Source: Agromyces sp. Root81 (GTDB lineage Bacteria > Actinomycetota > Actinomycetes > Actinomycetales > Microbacteriaceae). From it: 64,000 bases of DNA. Of the stretch, positions 35,835 to 44,488 are shown one piece after another. Under the pieces are notes generated by a model, which saw only the letters and a list, made by a program, of their open reading frames with translations, was not told the DNA's origin and ran no database searches. The stretch spans positions 771,883-835,882 of the forward strand of contig NZ_LMIR01000002.1 in the NCBI RefSeq assembly GCF_001429165.1. Reading direction: 5' to 3'. Positions within the stretch are counted from its first letter, which is position 1; every line of letters starts with the position of its first letter. The translations under genes and the position numbers were made by a program.

Positions 35835-36499
35835 GAGGTGTCCGACGGATGCCTCGTCCCGCGAGAGACGACCCCGGTCTCGTATGCCAGCACCACGGCC
35901 TGAATCCGATCCCGTAGGCCGAGCTTGCTCAGTATGCGCCCGACATGGGTCTTCACCGTGGTCTCGGACAGGAACAGCCGCGCCCCGATCTCCGCGTTCG
36001 AGTCGCCGCGTGCGAGGCCGAGGAAGACGTCCCGCTCCCGGTCGGTGAGCCTGCCCAAGACGGCGTCCGGGTCTCCGGTCGGAGCGGCGAGATGGTCGAG
36101 GAGGCGACGGGTCGTCGCCGGAGCGATGACGGCGTCGCCGTTGTCGACGTGCCGAATCGCGGCGATGATCTCCTCGCCGGGTGCATCTTTCAGAATGAAA
36201 CCGCTCGCTCCGGCACCGATCGCATCGAACGCGTACTCGTCGAGGTCGAAGGTCGTGAGCACGAGCACCTTCGGAGGATCGTCCAGCTTCTGGATCTCAC
36301 GCGTGGCCGCGATGCCGTCCATGACCGGCATGCGGATATCCATCACGACGACGTCGATCTGTTCGGTCTCGAGAACTCCGAGCGCCTCGCGGCCGTCACC
36401 GGCTTCTGCGACGACGTCCATGTCGGGTTGAGACCGAACCACCATCGTCAGTCCCTGTCGAAGGAGTTCTTGATCGTCGACGATCAGCAGGCGGATCAG
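35831..36499 (-). CDS. NarL-type response regulator with a CTG start
   Basis: 222 residues if read from CTG at 36497-36499. The first ATG (36445) would remove 18 residues (LIRLLIVDDQELLRQGLT) that hold the receiver's acidic pocket, so a canonical start is not compatible with function. The CTG lies in a CTGA overlap with the kinase stop, exactly where the sister system has GTGA. Phospho-acceptor Asp54 in VVMDIRMPVMDG; conserved Lys in GFILKDAP; HTH LTDRERDVFLGLARGDSNAE...ETTVKTHVGRILSKLGL. A sequencing error is the main alternative. Confidence 0.85.
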   Translation of the reverse strand: MIRLLIVDDQELLRQGLTMVVRSQPDMDVVAEAGDGREALGVLETEQIDVVVMDIRMPVMDGIAATREIQKLDDPPKVLVLTTFDLDEYAFDAIGAGASGFILKDAPGEEIIAAIRHVDNGDAVIAPATTRRLLDHLAAPTGDPDAVLGRLTDRERDVFLGLARGDSNAEIGARLFLSETTVKTHVGRILSKLGLRDRIQAVVLAYETGVVSRGTRHPSDTS

Positions 36500-37773
36500 G
36501 GCAGACTCCCGTCGTCGTAGGGGATGGTCGCGGTGAGGGTGAACCCCTCGCCCACGTGAGCGCGGGTCTCGAGCGAACCTCCGATGATCTGCAGTCGCTC
36601 TCTCATGCCTTCCAGCCCGGCGCCGCCCGGATCATCGTCGATGCGGGCGCCTGCGCCGGAGTCGTGGACGCGGATCACGAGACGGTCATCCTTCCAGTCG
36701 AGGCTGAGGCCGGCCTCCGGTGAGGGTCCTGCGTGCTTGAGCACGTTGGTCAGTGCTTCCTGCACGACACGATACGCGGCAAGGTCTGCTGCTGGGCGCA
36801 GCCGTCGTTGATCGCCTGATTCCTCGTCACTGAGTTCCACGCCCGCTGCCCGCACCTGGCTCACCAGCGCCGGCAGATCCGCCAAGCCCGGTTGGGGCAC
36901 TCGCTCGGTGCCGATGTCCGACCTCAGAACGCCCAGCAGTCCGCGCATGTCCCGCAGGGATTCGCGCCCGATCCTCGAGATCGTGGCGAACGTCGCAGCA
37001 GTGGGCGCGGCCGGATCGGAGAGTCGGCCGCCTTCGGCTTGGCTCACCATGACCGCCAAGGAGTGGGAGACGATGTCGTGGAGTTCTCGGCTGATGCGAT
37101 CCCGTTCGGCGCGAGCCGCCTCCGCACGCTCACGCGCCCGGTCGGCATCGGCCCGTTCCGCCTTCTCTCTCAGTTCCTCGAGATGGGCGTCTCGCACTCT
37201 GGCGAGCCTGCCCAGCGCCCACAGGCAGAGAATCGTCGCCGTGATGCCGAGCGTCAGCGCCGCGCGCCAGATGATGAGCTCGCCATCGTCGGATGGCCTG
37301 CCCCAGACCTGCGGGTTCCAGAGCCGAACCACGACGACGGCGGCCACGGCGAGCGCGACAGCCAGGCAGGCCCAGCTGGCGCGTGCGCTGAGCACGCGCG
37401 CCGCGGTGAACACGAGCACCCCGAAGACGAGGATGCTCGGCAACGCGAACGCCGGAAACGCGTTCCCCTCGGCATCCTGCAACGGAGGAAGCAGCGCGAG
37501 CACCATCGCCATCCCCGCGCCGACGCCGAACGCGAGCCGGGGCCAACGGCGCCGCAGCGCCGTCGCCGCATGCAGCACGAGTACCGCCACCCCCGCGAGA
37601 ACCCGCCAGACGAGCGGGCTGTCGGAGAGCTGCAGCAGGCGCAACGACACGAGGCCGAGCGGGATCGCGTAGGCCGCCGCCACGATCAGATCGGTGAGCG
37701 CAGGATTCCTCCGGAACAGGCCGTCCCGCCGCCCGTCGGATCTGGGCCGCCCCGCGTCGACGATGGAGCTCAT
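36496..37773 (-). CDS. NarL-family sensor histidine kinase
   Basis: 425 residues. Five to six membrane helices (about 25-190) are followed by a coiled linker (LREKAERADADRARERAEA) and HisKA_3 with phospho-acceptor His232 in ISRELHDIVSHSLAVMVSQAE. The ATPase domain has VVQEALTNVLKHAG and GGAGLEGMRERL. The ATG overlaps the upstream membrane gene by 4 bp (ATGA). This is the third gene of a four-gene unit (two membrane proteins, kinase, regulator), which suggests the membrane proteins give or receive the signal. Confidence 0.9.
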   Translation of the reverse strand: MSSIVDAGRPRSDGRRDGLFRRNPALTDLIVAAAYAIPLGLVSLRLLQLSDSPLVWRVLAGVAVLVLHAATALRRRWPRLAFGVGAGMAMVLALLPPLQDAEGNAFPAFALPSILVFGVLVFTAARVLSARASWACLAVALAVAAVVVVRLWNPQVWGRPSDDGELIIWRAALTLGITATILCLWALGRLARVRDAHLEELREKAERADADRARERAEAARAERDRISRELHDIVSHSLAVMVSQAEGGRLSDPAAPTAATFATISRIGRESLRDMRGLLGVLRSDIGTERVPQPGLADLPALVSQVRAAGVELSDEESGDQRRLRPAADLAAYRVVQEALTNVLKHAGPSPEAGLSLDWKDDRLVIRVHDSGAGARIDDDPGGAGLEGMRERLQIIGGSLETRAHVGEGFTLTATIPYDDGSLP

Positions 37774-38882
37774 CCGCTCACCAGGCCTCGTGTGCTTGTG
37801 GATCGACGCAGCAGCTCCTGACCGGCCGTTCGCCGCTGGAGGTAGGCGAGCGCTGCGATCGCAAGCGCCGCGCCCCACACCGGGAAGAACATCTCAGGCA
37901 ACCACGCTCCCGGCTCGTTCTCCGCCCCGGTCGCTCCGAACACCTCGCCTGCGAGCTTCTTCCGCACGTACATCAGGCCGGCCGACATGATCGGCAACGA
38001 GATGGCGATCGCGAGGGAGGCGGGGAGCCGTGGTGGAATCGCCCGCCCGCGCAGGAACGGCACCCAGCGCGGCCAGGCTTCGCCCCAGCGGCAGACGAGG
38101 CCGAGTGTCAGCACGGCTCCGAGGAGTGCGACGCCGCCGAGCCCGGCCCCGATGGGTGCTGCGTTGGCATCGTCGAGCTGCTGCATGAAACTCGGGCTGA
38201 TACCGATCGGCACTCCGGCGAACCACCCGATTCGCGTGACCGCGTACCCGACGGGAACGATGACAGCAATGGCGGTGGCCCAACGGCCCACACGACGCGC
38301 GGTCGCGGCGCGCAACCTCGGTGCAGAGTCATCCGCCATCATCTCGCCTGCGCGATTCCGTGCCATCAGGCCGCGAATGCCGAGGGAGGCCAGGCTGGCA
38401 CCGGCGATCATCAGAACCATTTGGTTGATGTTCGGCCAGATGAGCATTGTCGCCATGATATGCGGCTCGACCTTGCCGAGGAGGGCCGCGACGGCCATCA
38501 CCGGCAAGTAGGCGGCGAACACGAGCACCCTGAAATCGGTGAGGACGACGGCCAGTGTCACCCCGACGAGCACCGAGACGGCCGCAGGAGTGCGAGCAGC
38601 CGGACGACGCGCCATCAGCACGACCAGCACCCCGACGAGCACGGCCGCCCCGGCGAGGATCCAGCCGCCCACCTGGCTCGGCACGGGATCCATCACCGAG
38701 GCACGCGGACCGGCCCCGCCGCCGGAGAACGGGTATCCGGATGCCCCAAGCCCCCATGCAGTGCCCGCCAGGAGGTAGCCGACGGACCACGCGGCCGAGA
38801 TCCACCACGGTACGGACCGGAGGGGTCGGAACCTCCTCGACGCGGCTCCGCCGTTCCGCTCCTCGGATGAGCGATGCTCCAT
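37770..38882 (-). CDS. Polytopic membrane protein in a two-component operon
   Basis: 370 residues with about eight hydrophobic segments, e.g. VGGWILAGAAVLVGVLVVLM and GLGGVALLGAVLTLGLV. A cytosolic basic loop (PRLRAATARRVGRW) lies in the middle. No ABC permease or enzyme signature was found. Its stop overlaps the kinase start and its ATG lies 4 bp after the preceding gene, so the unit is tightly co-translated. Function unknown; a sensory partner of the kinase is an inference from position. Confidence 0.7.
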   Translation of the reverse strand: MEHRSSEERNGGAASRRFRPLRSVPWWISAAWSVGYLLAGTAWGLGASGYPFSGGGAGPRASVMDPVPSQVGGWILAGAAVLVGVLVVLMARRPAARTPAAVSVLVGVTLAVVLTDFRVLVFAAYLPVMAVAALLGKVEPHIMATMLIWPNINQMVLMIAGASLASLGIRGLMARNRAGEMMADDSAPRLRAATARRVGRWATAIAVIVPVGYAVTRIGWFAGVPIGISPSFMQQLDDANAAPIGAGLGGVALLGAVLTLGLVCRWGEAWPRWVPFLRGRAIPPRLPASLAIAISLPIMSAGLMYVRKKLAGEVFGATGAENEPGAWLPEMFFPVWGAALAIAALAYLQRRTAGQELLRRSTSTRGLVSG

Positions 38883-38886
38883 GGGC

Positions 38887-39321
38887 TTACTTCACCCTCA
38901 CCGGCAGCAGTGCCGCGGCCAGAAGCGCCGGGCCTCCGATGAGCGACCACAGTCCGGGTCCGGCCGGCGAGAGGATGATCTCGGGGTGCACTCGCAGCAC
39001 GTTGACGGCCATCAGGCACAGGAGCACGCCCACGACCGCGATGATCACGCGCGTGACGCGTCCGATTCCGCGACGCGAGTAGCGCCATGCGACGACGGCG
39101 ATCACCCAGAGCACGAGGCTGACCCCGACCCCGAAGATCAGGAACAGCGGCCACGAGGCATCCGGGTCCGCCGCGAAGCCGCCGGCGTTGGTCACCGTGT
39201 GAGCCGCGCCCAAGCCGACCAGAGCGAGGGCGCCAATGGCGCCCAGCAGACGGCGGGAACGGAAGAAGCGGATAGTCGGGATGTTCGGGGTGTCCGTGCG
39301 AGTGCGTGTCGATGTGTCCAT
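38887..39321 (-). CDS. Small membrane protein, first gene of the kinase operon
   Basis: 144 residues beginning MDTSTRTRTDTPNIPTIRFF. Four hydrophobic segments (LLGAIGALALVGLGAA, PLFLIFGVGVSLVLWVIAVV, VIIAVVGVLLCLMAVNVL, LLAAALLPV) fill most of the protein. An in-frame ATG at 39357 directly abutting GGAGG is an alternative start, but spacing is poor at both sites. The operon promoter presumably lies between 39322 and 39470. Function unknown. Confidence 0.6.
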   Translation of the reverse strand: MDTSTRTRTDTPNIPTIRFFRSRRLLGAIGALALVGLGAAHTVTNAGGFAADPDASWPLFLIFGVGVSLVLWVIAVVAWRYSRRGIGRVTRVIIAVVGVLLCLMAVNVLRVHPEIILSPAGPGLWSLIGGPALLAAALLPVRVK

Positions 39322-39474
39322 GCCTTCAGGCTGACCCGGCCACCGCTGTTCGACCATCCTCCGCTGGTATCGGCGCCTTCCTCCTCGCGAACGAGATGTG
39401 GTTCTTCAGCGCCGGGGAGCCATCTGCGTCGACATGTCCGCTGCGACGAAGGAGTGATCCGCCGACTCGGGTGG

Positions 39475-39747
39475 CTAGCTCACCGCGGCGAGGTTGCCGG
39501 TCGGCATCATGCGTCCGTCGACCTCGGTGATGACATCGGCGGGCATGCCGGCGCGCACGGCCGCCGCCCGGATCGCCTCCATCGACGCCGCCTCGTAGAG
39601 GCAGTAGCTCTTGCGCCGGTCGACCGACAGGAAGGAGTAGAGCCACCGCACGTCCTCCTCATCGTTGATGAGGTTGATGTCGGCGGCGGCCTCGAGCGGC
39701 ACCGGAACGACTTCGGCGTAGTTGCGCTCGATGATGAAGTACGGCAT
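39475..39747 (-). CDS. DUF4242 small protein
   Basis: 90 residues: MPYFIIERNYAEVVPVPLE opens the conserved ferredoxin-like fold of DUF4242, with DEEDVRWLYSFLSVDRRKSY and CLYEAASMEAIRAAAVRAG following. One Streptomyces family member is a reported nickel-binding protein; most are uncharacterised. The start at 39747 is preferred because GGGGGA lies 6 nt upstream; an upstream ATG would extend it by ten residues and place that sequence inside the gene. Confidence 0.8.
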   Translation of the reverse strand: MPYFIIERNYAEVVPVPLEAAADINLINDEEDVRWLYSFLSVDRRKSYCLYEAASMEAIRAAAVRAGMPADVITEVDGRMMPTGNLAAVS

Positions 39748-39814
39748 CGGCGTTCCCCCTTTGCGCGTGTGGGGCACAGGCTACTCCTGATGCGCCGCGG
39801 CGGCCTTCGTTGGG

Positions 39815-39878
39815 TGCTCGGTTGCGGGTGCTCGGTTTGGGGTGCTCGGTTGCGGGTGCTCGGTTGCGTGTGCTCGGT
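39815..39878. repeat. 14-bp tandem repeat, about 4.6 copies
   Basis: Units start TGCTCGGTT at 39815, 39829, 39843, 39857 and 39871 (last partial), each 14 bp with few changes. The array abuts the stop codon of the DUF2207-like gene and fills most of the gap to the DUF4242 gene. 14 is not a multiple of 3, so it is not a coding expansion. It could act in termination or be a slipped-strand minisatellite. Confidence 0.75.
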
Positions 39879-41165
39879 TCAGCCGCCGCCGTCTCCCCCG
39901 CCGCCGCCGTCGAAGCCGCCACCACCGTCGAAGCCACCACCTGCGTCGAAGCCACCGCCGTCCCCCGCGCCGCCGTACACGGCCCCGCTGTTGTCGCTGC
40001 CCGCGAGATACCCGCCGCCCCAGCCCTTGGTGTCGTTCATCATCGGCACGCCGAAGCGGGAGTCCTCGCCGCGCTGCAGCAGCCCGCCGCCGACGCGGAT
40101 CGGCTGCACGAGTTCTGCGGCGATGATCGCGAGGCAGGACGCGAGGCGCTCGGCCGAGAGCGGCACCGTCGAGCGGTACCAGGCCGGCACGGTACCCGAC
40201 GAGGCAGCGACCTCGGCGAAGCGGCGAATCACGGATGCCTCGTCGAACAGCACCGCCCACGGCAGCAGCAGTTCGCCCGCCGCGACCGACTCGAACTCAG
40301 CCGTCGCGACGGCCTCGCGCAACTGGTTCGACCGCGCCCGCAGCTGCAACCCGGCATCGTTCAACGGGGTCAAGCGCGGCAGGAGCACCCGCAGCCCGAG
40401 CGCCACCGCCCCGATCACGATCGCGCTCCAGGCGACCGACTTCGAGGGATCGTCGGGCAGGCCGAGGCTCCCGAACCCGAGCACCACGCCCACGAGGCCG
40501 CCGAACGTCGCCAACCGGAACCGAGCGGACGGGCGCCGCTCGCGATACCAGTCGGCCGCGTCGCGGAAGCCGTCGCGCGTGACCGCACGCAGCGACGCGT
40601 TGTCCTTCACGACCCGGTCGACATCCACGCTCGCGCCGCGCGTGAGCGATCGCGACCCGCCGACGAGCCCTGGCGAGAGCATCGCCATCACCGTGCCGTC
40701 GGCGCCCTCGTTCTCGACGTCGTCGCGGGCCGCCAGCGGATACTCGCCGTCGACCGCCAAGCGGATGTCCTTCGCACGGCCCCGCTCCCCCTCCGGCAGG
40801 TCGAGGGCCTCACGGATGTCGCGGCGATCCTGGATCGCGATGACCCCGTTGACCGCGAGCAGCACGACCGTCGCCGGCAGCCACCGCATCGAGGACTCCC
40901 CCGACACGAACCCGACCGGCAAGACCCCCGCAGTCTCAGGGTCGACGGTGGCGAGCGCGGTGCCCGGCTCGGGCTTGCGCAGCCACGCGACGGTGAGCGA
41001 CCCGACGCAGACCGCCGCGGTCAGCGACGCGGCGAGCGCGATGAGCGGCAAGATGGCCGCACCGAGGCCGGTGCTCGCGGATGCCGCGAGCAGGTTGCTG
41101 TCAGCGCCGGTCTCCGCCAGGTCGACAATGACCTGGTGCAGTGCCGGGACGAAGAAGTGCTTCAT
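39879..41165 (-). CDS. DUF2207-like membrane protein with Gly/Asp tail
   Basis: 428 residues. N-terminal hydrophobic segments (GLGAAILPLIALAASLTAAV and LPATVVLLAVNGVIAI), a middle pair (FGGLVGVVLGFGSLG; AIVIGAVALGLRVLLP) and a cytosolic helical part resemble the DUF2207 family. The C-terminus is a run of Gly/Asp with repeated GGGFDGGG blocks, as in many DUF2207 and TPM-type proteins. The extracytoplasmic N-terminal domain of longer relatives is absent. ATG 41165 has AGGAG about 12 nt upstream, rather far. Function unknown. Confidence 0.65.
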   Translation of the reverse strand: MKHFFVPALHQVIVDLAETGADSNLLAASASTGLGAAILPLIALAASLTAAVCVGSLTVAWLRKPEPGTALATVDPETAGVLPVGFVSGESSMRWLPATVVLLAVNGVIAIQDRRDIREALDLPEGERGRAKDIRLAVDGEYPLAARDDVENEGADGTVMAMLSPGLVGGSRSLTRGASVDVDRVVKDNASLRAVTRDGFRDAADWYRERRPSARFRLATFGGLVGVVLGFGSLGLPDDPSKSVAWSAIVIGAVALGLRVLLPRLTPLNDAGLQLRARSNQLREAVATAEFESVAAGELLLPWAVLFDEASVIRRFAEVAASSGTVPAWYRSTVPLSAERLASCLAIIAAELVQPIRVGGGLLQRGEDSRFGVPMMNDTKGWGGGYLAGSDNSGAVYGGAGDGGGFDAGGGFDGGGGFDGGGGGDGGG

Positions 41166-41334
41166 GGGTGGAGGGTACTCCTGGGGCAGACGTTCGGGCA
41201 GTGGGTGCGGGTCGGGTTGGTCGGGTTGCAGGCACGTCTCGATCGGTGTCGAGGGCGCCGGGGTAGAGGTCGTCGAGGAGCTGCAACGCGATGTTCCGCA
41301 GTAATTCCCGAGCTCTCGCTGCACGGCCTCGTCG

Positions 41335-41525
41335 CTAGCCGAGCCGACTCCAGATCACGGCGAGCCGATCCGCCTCTGCGTCGACCGCGTCGACCACCAT
41401 CGGGTGCCAGTGCGCCGGGTACTCGCCCTCTCGCCCTCTCGCCACGCGCCGCGACCGCGGCCGTAGTGCGCGACGGCCAGGTAGCGCAGCAGCGCTGAGG
41501 TCCGCCCTGTCGATCGAGTAGCCCC
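41335..41525 (-). pseudogene. Decayed gene 3' remnant at the island's left edge
   Basis: The C-terminal end of a real-looking gene (YPAHWHPMVVDAVDAEADRL, stopping at 41335) is preceded, in another frame, by LLRYLAVAHYGRGRGAWREG. The frames are split by a tandem duplication of an 8-bp unit (CGCCCTCT at 41424-41431 and 41432-41439 on the plus strand); removing one copy restores one frame. Beyond 41525 no coding continues, so the 5' part seems lost. A second coding-like scrap (ELLRNIALQLLDDLYPGALD) lies at about 41230-41310. The parent family was not recognised. Confidence 0.55.
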
Positions 41526-41591
41526 TATGCGGTTGAGAAGACGTCCTTCATCGCGCAGCAGTGCAGTTTGCTTTTCCCGCGCAGCGGCTTC

Positions 41592-41629
41592 CTTGAGAGT
41601 TCTCCATGTGCTTGAGAGTTCTCTATGTG
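41592..41629. repeat. Two tandem 19-bp repeats upstream of the restriction gene
   Basis: CTTGAGAGTTCTCCATGTG and the same with one change (C to T) lie head to tail, each with a small dyad GAGA-GT-TCTC. They are 46 bp upstream of the -10 element of the endonuclease gene. They look like paired operator sites such as those used by controller proteins in restriction systems, but no C-protein gene is seen. Confidence 0.6.
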
Positions 41630-41674
41630 AGGGGCACGCGGTGTTTGGTCGGCCGACAGCAGACTAAGCGCGTA

Positions 41675-41686
41675 TAGCGTTCGAGA
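41675..41686 (+). promoter_or_regulatory. Leaderless promoter of the restriction endonuclease
   Basis: TAGCGT, six nucleotides, then GTG 41687; no Shine-Dalgarno. Confidence 0.55.
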
Positions 41687-42694
41687 GTGCCGCCCAAGAC
41701 TAAGATCGCTCCCCCCGGAACCGTCTGCGTTCCCGACGCCAGAAAGCTCGGAACCCCTGCGCCCCACGCCATCCTGGCTCCGGCCGACGATCTACCGCTC
41801 CAGACCGTCCATCGCTGGCTCACCCAGCCGGGCCGTGGGACTACGCAAAAACTCACCAACGCAGTGGATGATGCGGTGCGTAACGTGCTCGACGGCGCCC
41901 GCACGCGTCGATTCGACCTAACTTCACCTGAGGTGGATAGAGACGAACGAACGACCGTCGGAACAAAGCTCCAGTATTACGTGCTAGAGGAGTTGGAGCT
42001 TCCGAAGGTCCCCCCGCTCGACACGCTTGTCCTCGACGTTGCAGTAGAGATCAAGACCACCGTGAGCAAATCGGTCATGGTGCCGCCGGAAGGCCAGTGC
42101 GAAGTGACGCTGATGATTCAAATCGATGCGAACCGCCAGCAGTTCGCATCGTGGCTCATGCGCACGCACCGGTCCTGGCTTGGCGGTCCGGCGAAGCCAG
42201 GTCAACGCGACTCGAAGCGTTCGCCGTTCGTCGATGCAGTGCGCTTGTATGCCCTTCCTGTGGTTCCGTGGACTCCACTTCCCCCCGAGCCGCTGCGCCT
42301 CCTCCGGCCCGACGAAGTCGCCGCCGTGTTGCCGCGGAAGGTGTCCAGGACACGCGGAGAAGGCCTCGCTTCACGTCTCACAGCGCTTTTCGGCTACCTA
42401 CCGGAAGTCGTGATCCCGCGAAAGTCGATCCTCACGGTCGGCGCTGGCTTGGACGACCCGCTTCGCCGCGCACGGGAGACCAAGGAGCGCACGTGGGACG
42501 CTCACCAGCTAATCGTCCTGGTGGGGAAGTGGACGTATCAGAAGGAGCTTGCAGCAAGGCTGGGCTTGGATATCTCCGGCGCCGCGTGGGTGGCTGTCAC
42601 GCCCGAGCGCTTCACGAAGTACGGTGAGAGCATTCCCACCCTGACGGAGCTGACGGAGCTGACGGAGCGCTACGGAAAGGTAACGGACAGGTAG
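41687..42694 (+). CDS. NaeI-family type II restriction endonuclease
   Basis: 335 residues. The N-terminal catalytic region contains VLDGARTRRFDL, DERTTVGTKLQYYVLEE, LDTLVLDVAVEIKTT and VMVPPEGQCEV, which align in order and spacing with NaeI (as recalled: catalytic E70, D86, D95, K97). Here these become Gln96, Asp112, Glu121 and Lys123, an ExK variant with the helix Glu replaced. The second half (LTALFGYLPEVVIPRKSI) corresponds to the DNA-binding/topoisomerase-like domain. NaeI cuts GCCGGC after binding two sites; specificity here is inferred. The GTG start is leaderless. It faces the cytosine methyltransferase across a 457-bp gap. Confidence 0.72.
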   Translation: MPPKTKIAPPGTVCVPDARKLGTPAPHAILAPADDLPLQTVHRWLTQPGRGTTQKLTNAVDDAVRNVLDGARTRRFDLTSPEVDRDERTTVGTKLQYYVLEELELPKVPPLDTLVLDVAVEIKTTVSKSVMVPPEGQCEVTLMIQIDANRQQFASWLMRTHRSWLGGPAKPGQRDSKRSPFVDAVRLYALPVVPWTPLPPEPLRLLRPDEVAAVLPRKVSRTRGEGLASRLTALFGYLPEVVIPRKSILTVGAGLDDPLRRARETKERTWDAHQLIVLVGKWTYQKELAARLGLDISGAAWVAVTPERFTKYGESIPTLTELTELTERYGKVTDR

Positions 42695-43151
42695 GCGAAA
42701 GCCGTGAACCGTTGGAAGAGCCTGCAGTGGACCCGGGGCGTAGCCGGATGGCACAGCAGTGCAGCCTCCCGCCGTTCGTGCTGTGCTCTGTGATGTCGGT
42801 GAGCCGGATCTGGTTCGGTGCGCCGACTCAGAAGACCAGGTGCGGGTCGAACGCCGCCGGACCTGCCTTCTCTGCCTGAGGACCTGTTTCGGATTCGACG
42901 TGGTCGCGGGTTTCCTGCTCGTACGCGGAAGCTCTCGACGCTCGTGGAGCATCACATAGACGAGGCCGTTGTCTCAGGAATTCGACCTTGCCAAGTTCGT
43001 CACTTCCGGGGTCGCGGTAAGGGCCTGTAGACCGAGTCTTGCTAGCAGGAAGTAGATCATGCTCACCTCGCCCGCGGCAGGCCGACAAGCGCCAACACTC
43101 AGAGCTGGGGAGAAATTTTCAACACGACGTGCACCGTGATAGCGGTTCTAT
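42695..43151. other. 457-bp gap between endonuclease and methyltransferase
   Basis: Convergent region with no reading frame I can support. A 66-codon frame (42759-42959, plus) and an 86-codon frame (42828-43088, minus) lack motifs and have unremarkable composition. The DNA looks less GC-rich than the core genes. No clear terminator hairpin was found. It may be a decayed gene. Confidence 0.4.
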
Positions 43152-44399
43152 TCAGCTAACGCGACTGCGGAACCTATTCATATAGTCGTGCCGCTCGTGA
43201 TTCTCCTGACCGGTGAAACCCTTGAATTCGCCGAGGCGATACTTGGTTCCGTTGGCCGTTACCTGCTGCTCGAGCTCGAAGTCTTGCGCGAGTAGTGCAA
43301 GTCGGCGCTCTACGGAGGCGTGACTACCCTCGGTGAGCGCGTCGACCAGTCGATCCATGCTGACAAACCCCTCCGCCCCAGCAAGGGCCCGGTAAACGGG
43401 ATCGTGTACGTCCGTGCCATCGACGACCTCACGCGCAACCCCGTCATGTTCGAGTGCGGAGCGAATCGCGCGACCGACGGCCTCCGCAACAGGAGGAGGG
43501 AAGGCGTTGCCGATCTGTCGATACTGCGAAGTCTTGCGGCCAGCGAACTCCCACTCGTCCTCAGCCCGCCAGCCTTGGAGGCGGGCAACCATCTCGACGG
43601 TCAACCTCGGCAACCGCTCAGCGGGGTGCGGGGCGTCCACGTCAGGAGCACTATCGGCTACTCCCTTTCCGTCCACACCAAGCGCCTCCCAGGCTCGCTT
43701 GGCACGGGTCGGCCCGAGATCGGCACCGCCGTGCTTCTTGCTCCCCCCGACCAGGGTCGGCCCGATTCCATTCGCGAGCTTCACCCAGTCGTCGACGTGC
43801 TTCCAACCGTTTGCTGCCATCAAGTCGCGCAAGACCTCGCCGACGGATACTCGTTCGGCGGCAGGCTCAGGCCAGCGGAAGTAGGCGAAGTCTTCCGGCC
43901 GCATCGCAACAAGCACGAATCGAGGCCGGAGCTGCGCGACCCCAAAATCCGCAGCATGAAGCAGCCGCCAGTCCGCGACGTAGCCGAGCTGTGTGAGCCG
44001 ATCGAGCACGCGCTGCCGGTATCCGGAGAATCGATTGCTCGATAGTCCACGCACGTTCTCGAGCATGAGCGCGCGCGGCTTGACGACGGAGACCTGTTCG
44101 ACAGCCCATGCGAACAAATCACGCTCGTCGGAAGATCCGAGCTGCTTCCCCGCGATTGAGAACGGCGGGCACGGCACACCTCCGGCGAGCAGGTCGATGC
44201 CCGTGTAGTCGGCCGGAGTCCACACATCTGCATTCGCAACATCGCCAACTGCGACCGTTCCGCCCGTGTTGAGACGCAACGTCTCCGCCGCGGTCGGGTC
44301 GAGCTCCACCGCGAGCGCGTGTTCGAAGCCGGCCTTATGAAGGCCGAGGGCCTGCCCCCCTGCTCCTGCACAGATCTCTACAACTCGCAGACTTGTCAC
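43152..44399 (-). CDS. C5-cytosine DNA methyltransferase
   Basis: 415 residues. Motif I EICAGAGGQALGL (SAM binding), motif IV GGVPCPPFS with catalytic Cys77, motif VI LENVRGL with Glu114, motif VIII QLRPRF, and motif X QIGNAFPPPVAEA. The target-recognition region lies at about 190-270. An extra roughly 100-residue C-terminal part (HDPVYRALAGAEGFVSMDRL onward) is unusual and may be a recognition or regulatory extension. It protects the host against the NaeI-like enzyme and creates 5mC, whose deamination is repaired with Vsr. GTG start with GGGAGG 5 nt upstream. Divergent from vsr. Confidence 0.9.
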   Translation of the reverse strand: MTSLRVVEICAGAGGQALGLHKAGFEHALAVELDPTAAETLRLNTGGTVAVGDVANADVWTPADYTGIDLLAGGVPCPPFSIAGKQLGSSDERDLFAWAVEQVSVVKPRALMLENVRGLSSNRFSGYRQRVLDRLTQLGYVADWRLLHAADFGVAQLRPRFVLVAMRPEDFAYFRWPEPAAERVSVGEVLRDLMAANGWKHVDDWVKLANGIGPTLVGGSKKHGGADLGPTRAKRAWEALGVDGKGVADSAPDVDAPHPAERLPRLTVEMVARLQGWRAEDEWEFAGRKTSQYRQIGNAFPPPVAEAVGRAIRSALEHDGVAREVVDGTDVHDPVYRALAGAEGFVSMDRLVDALTEGSHASVERRLALLAQDFELEQQVTANGTKYRLGEFKGFTGQENHERHDYMNRFRSRVS

Positions 44400-44488
44400 G
44401 GCTGCCTCCCTGGAAATTGACGTCGGATGGAAGACTGGCTCTTATGAATCATCGCGCCTCTTCCGTCATCTGAACGGGTGCGCAGCCC

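Noticed and set aside
42759-42959. A 66-codon frame as a possible controller protein for the restriction system
   Set aside because: No helix-turn-helix pattern and no ribosome-binding site.
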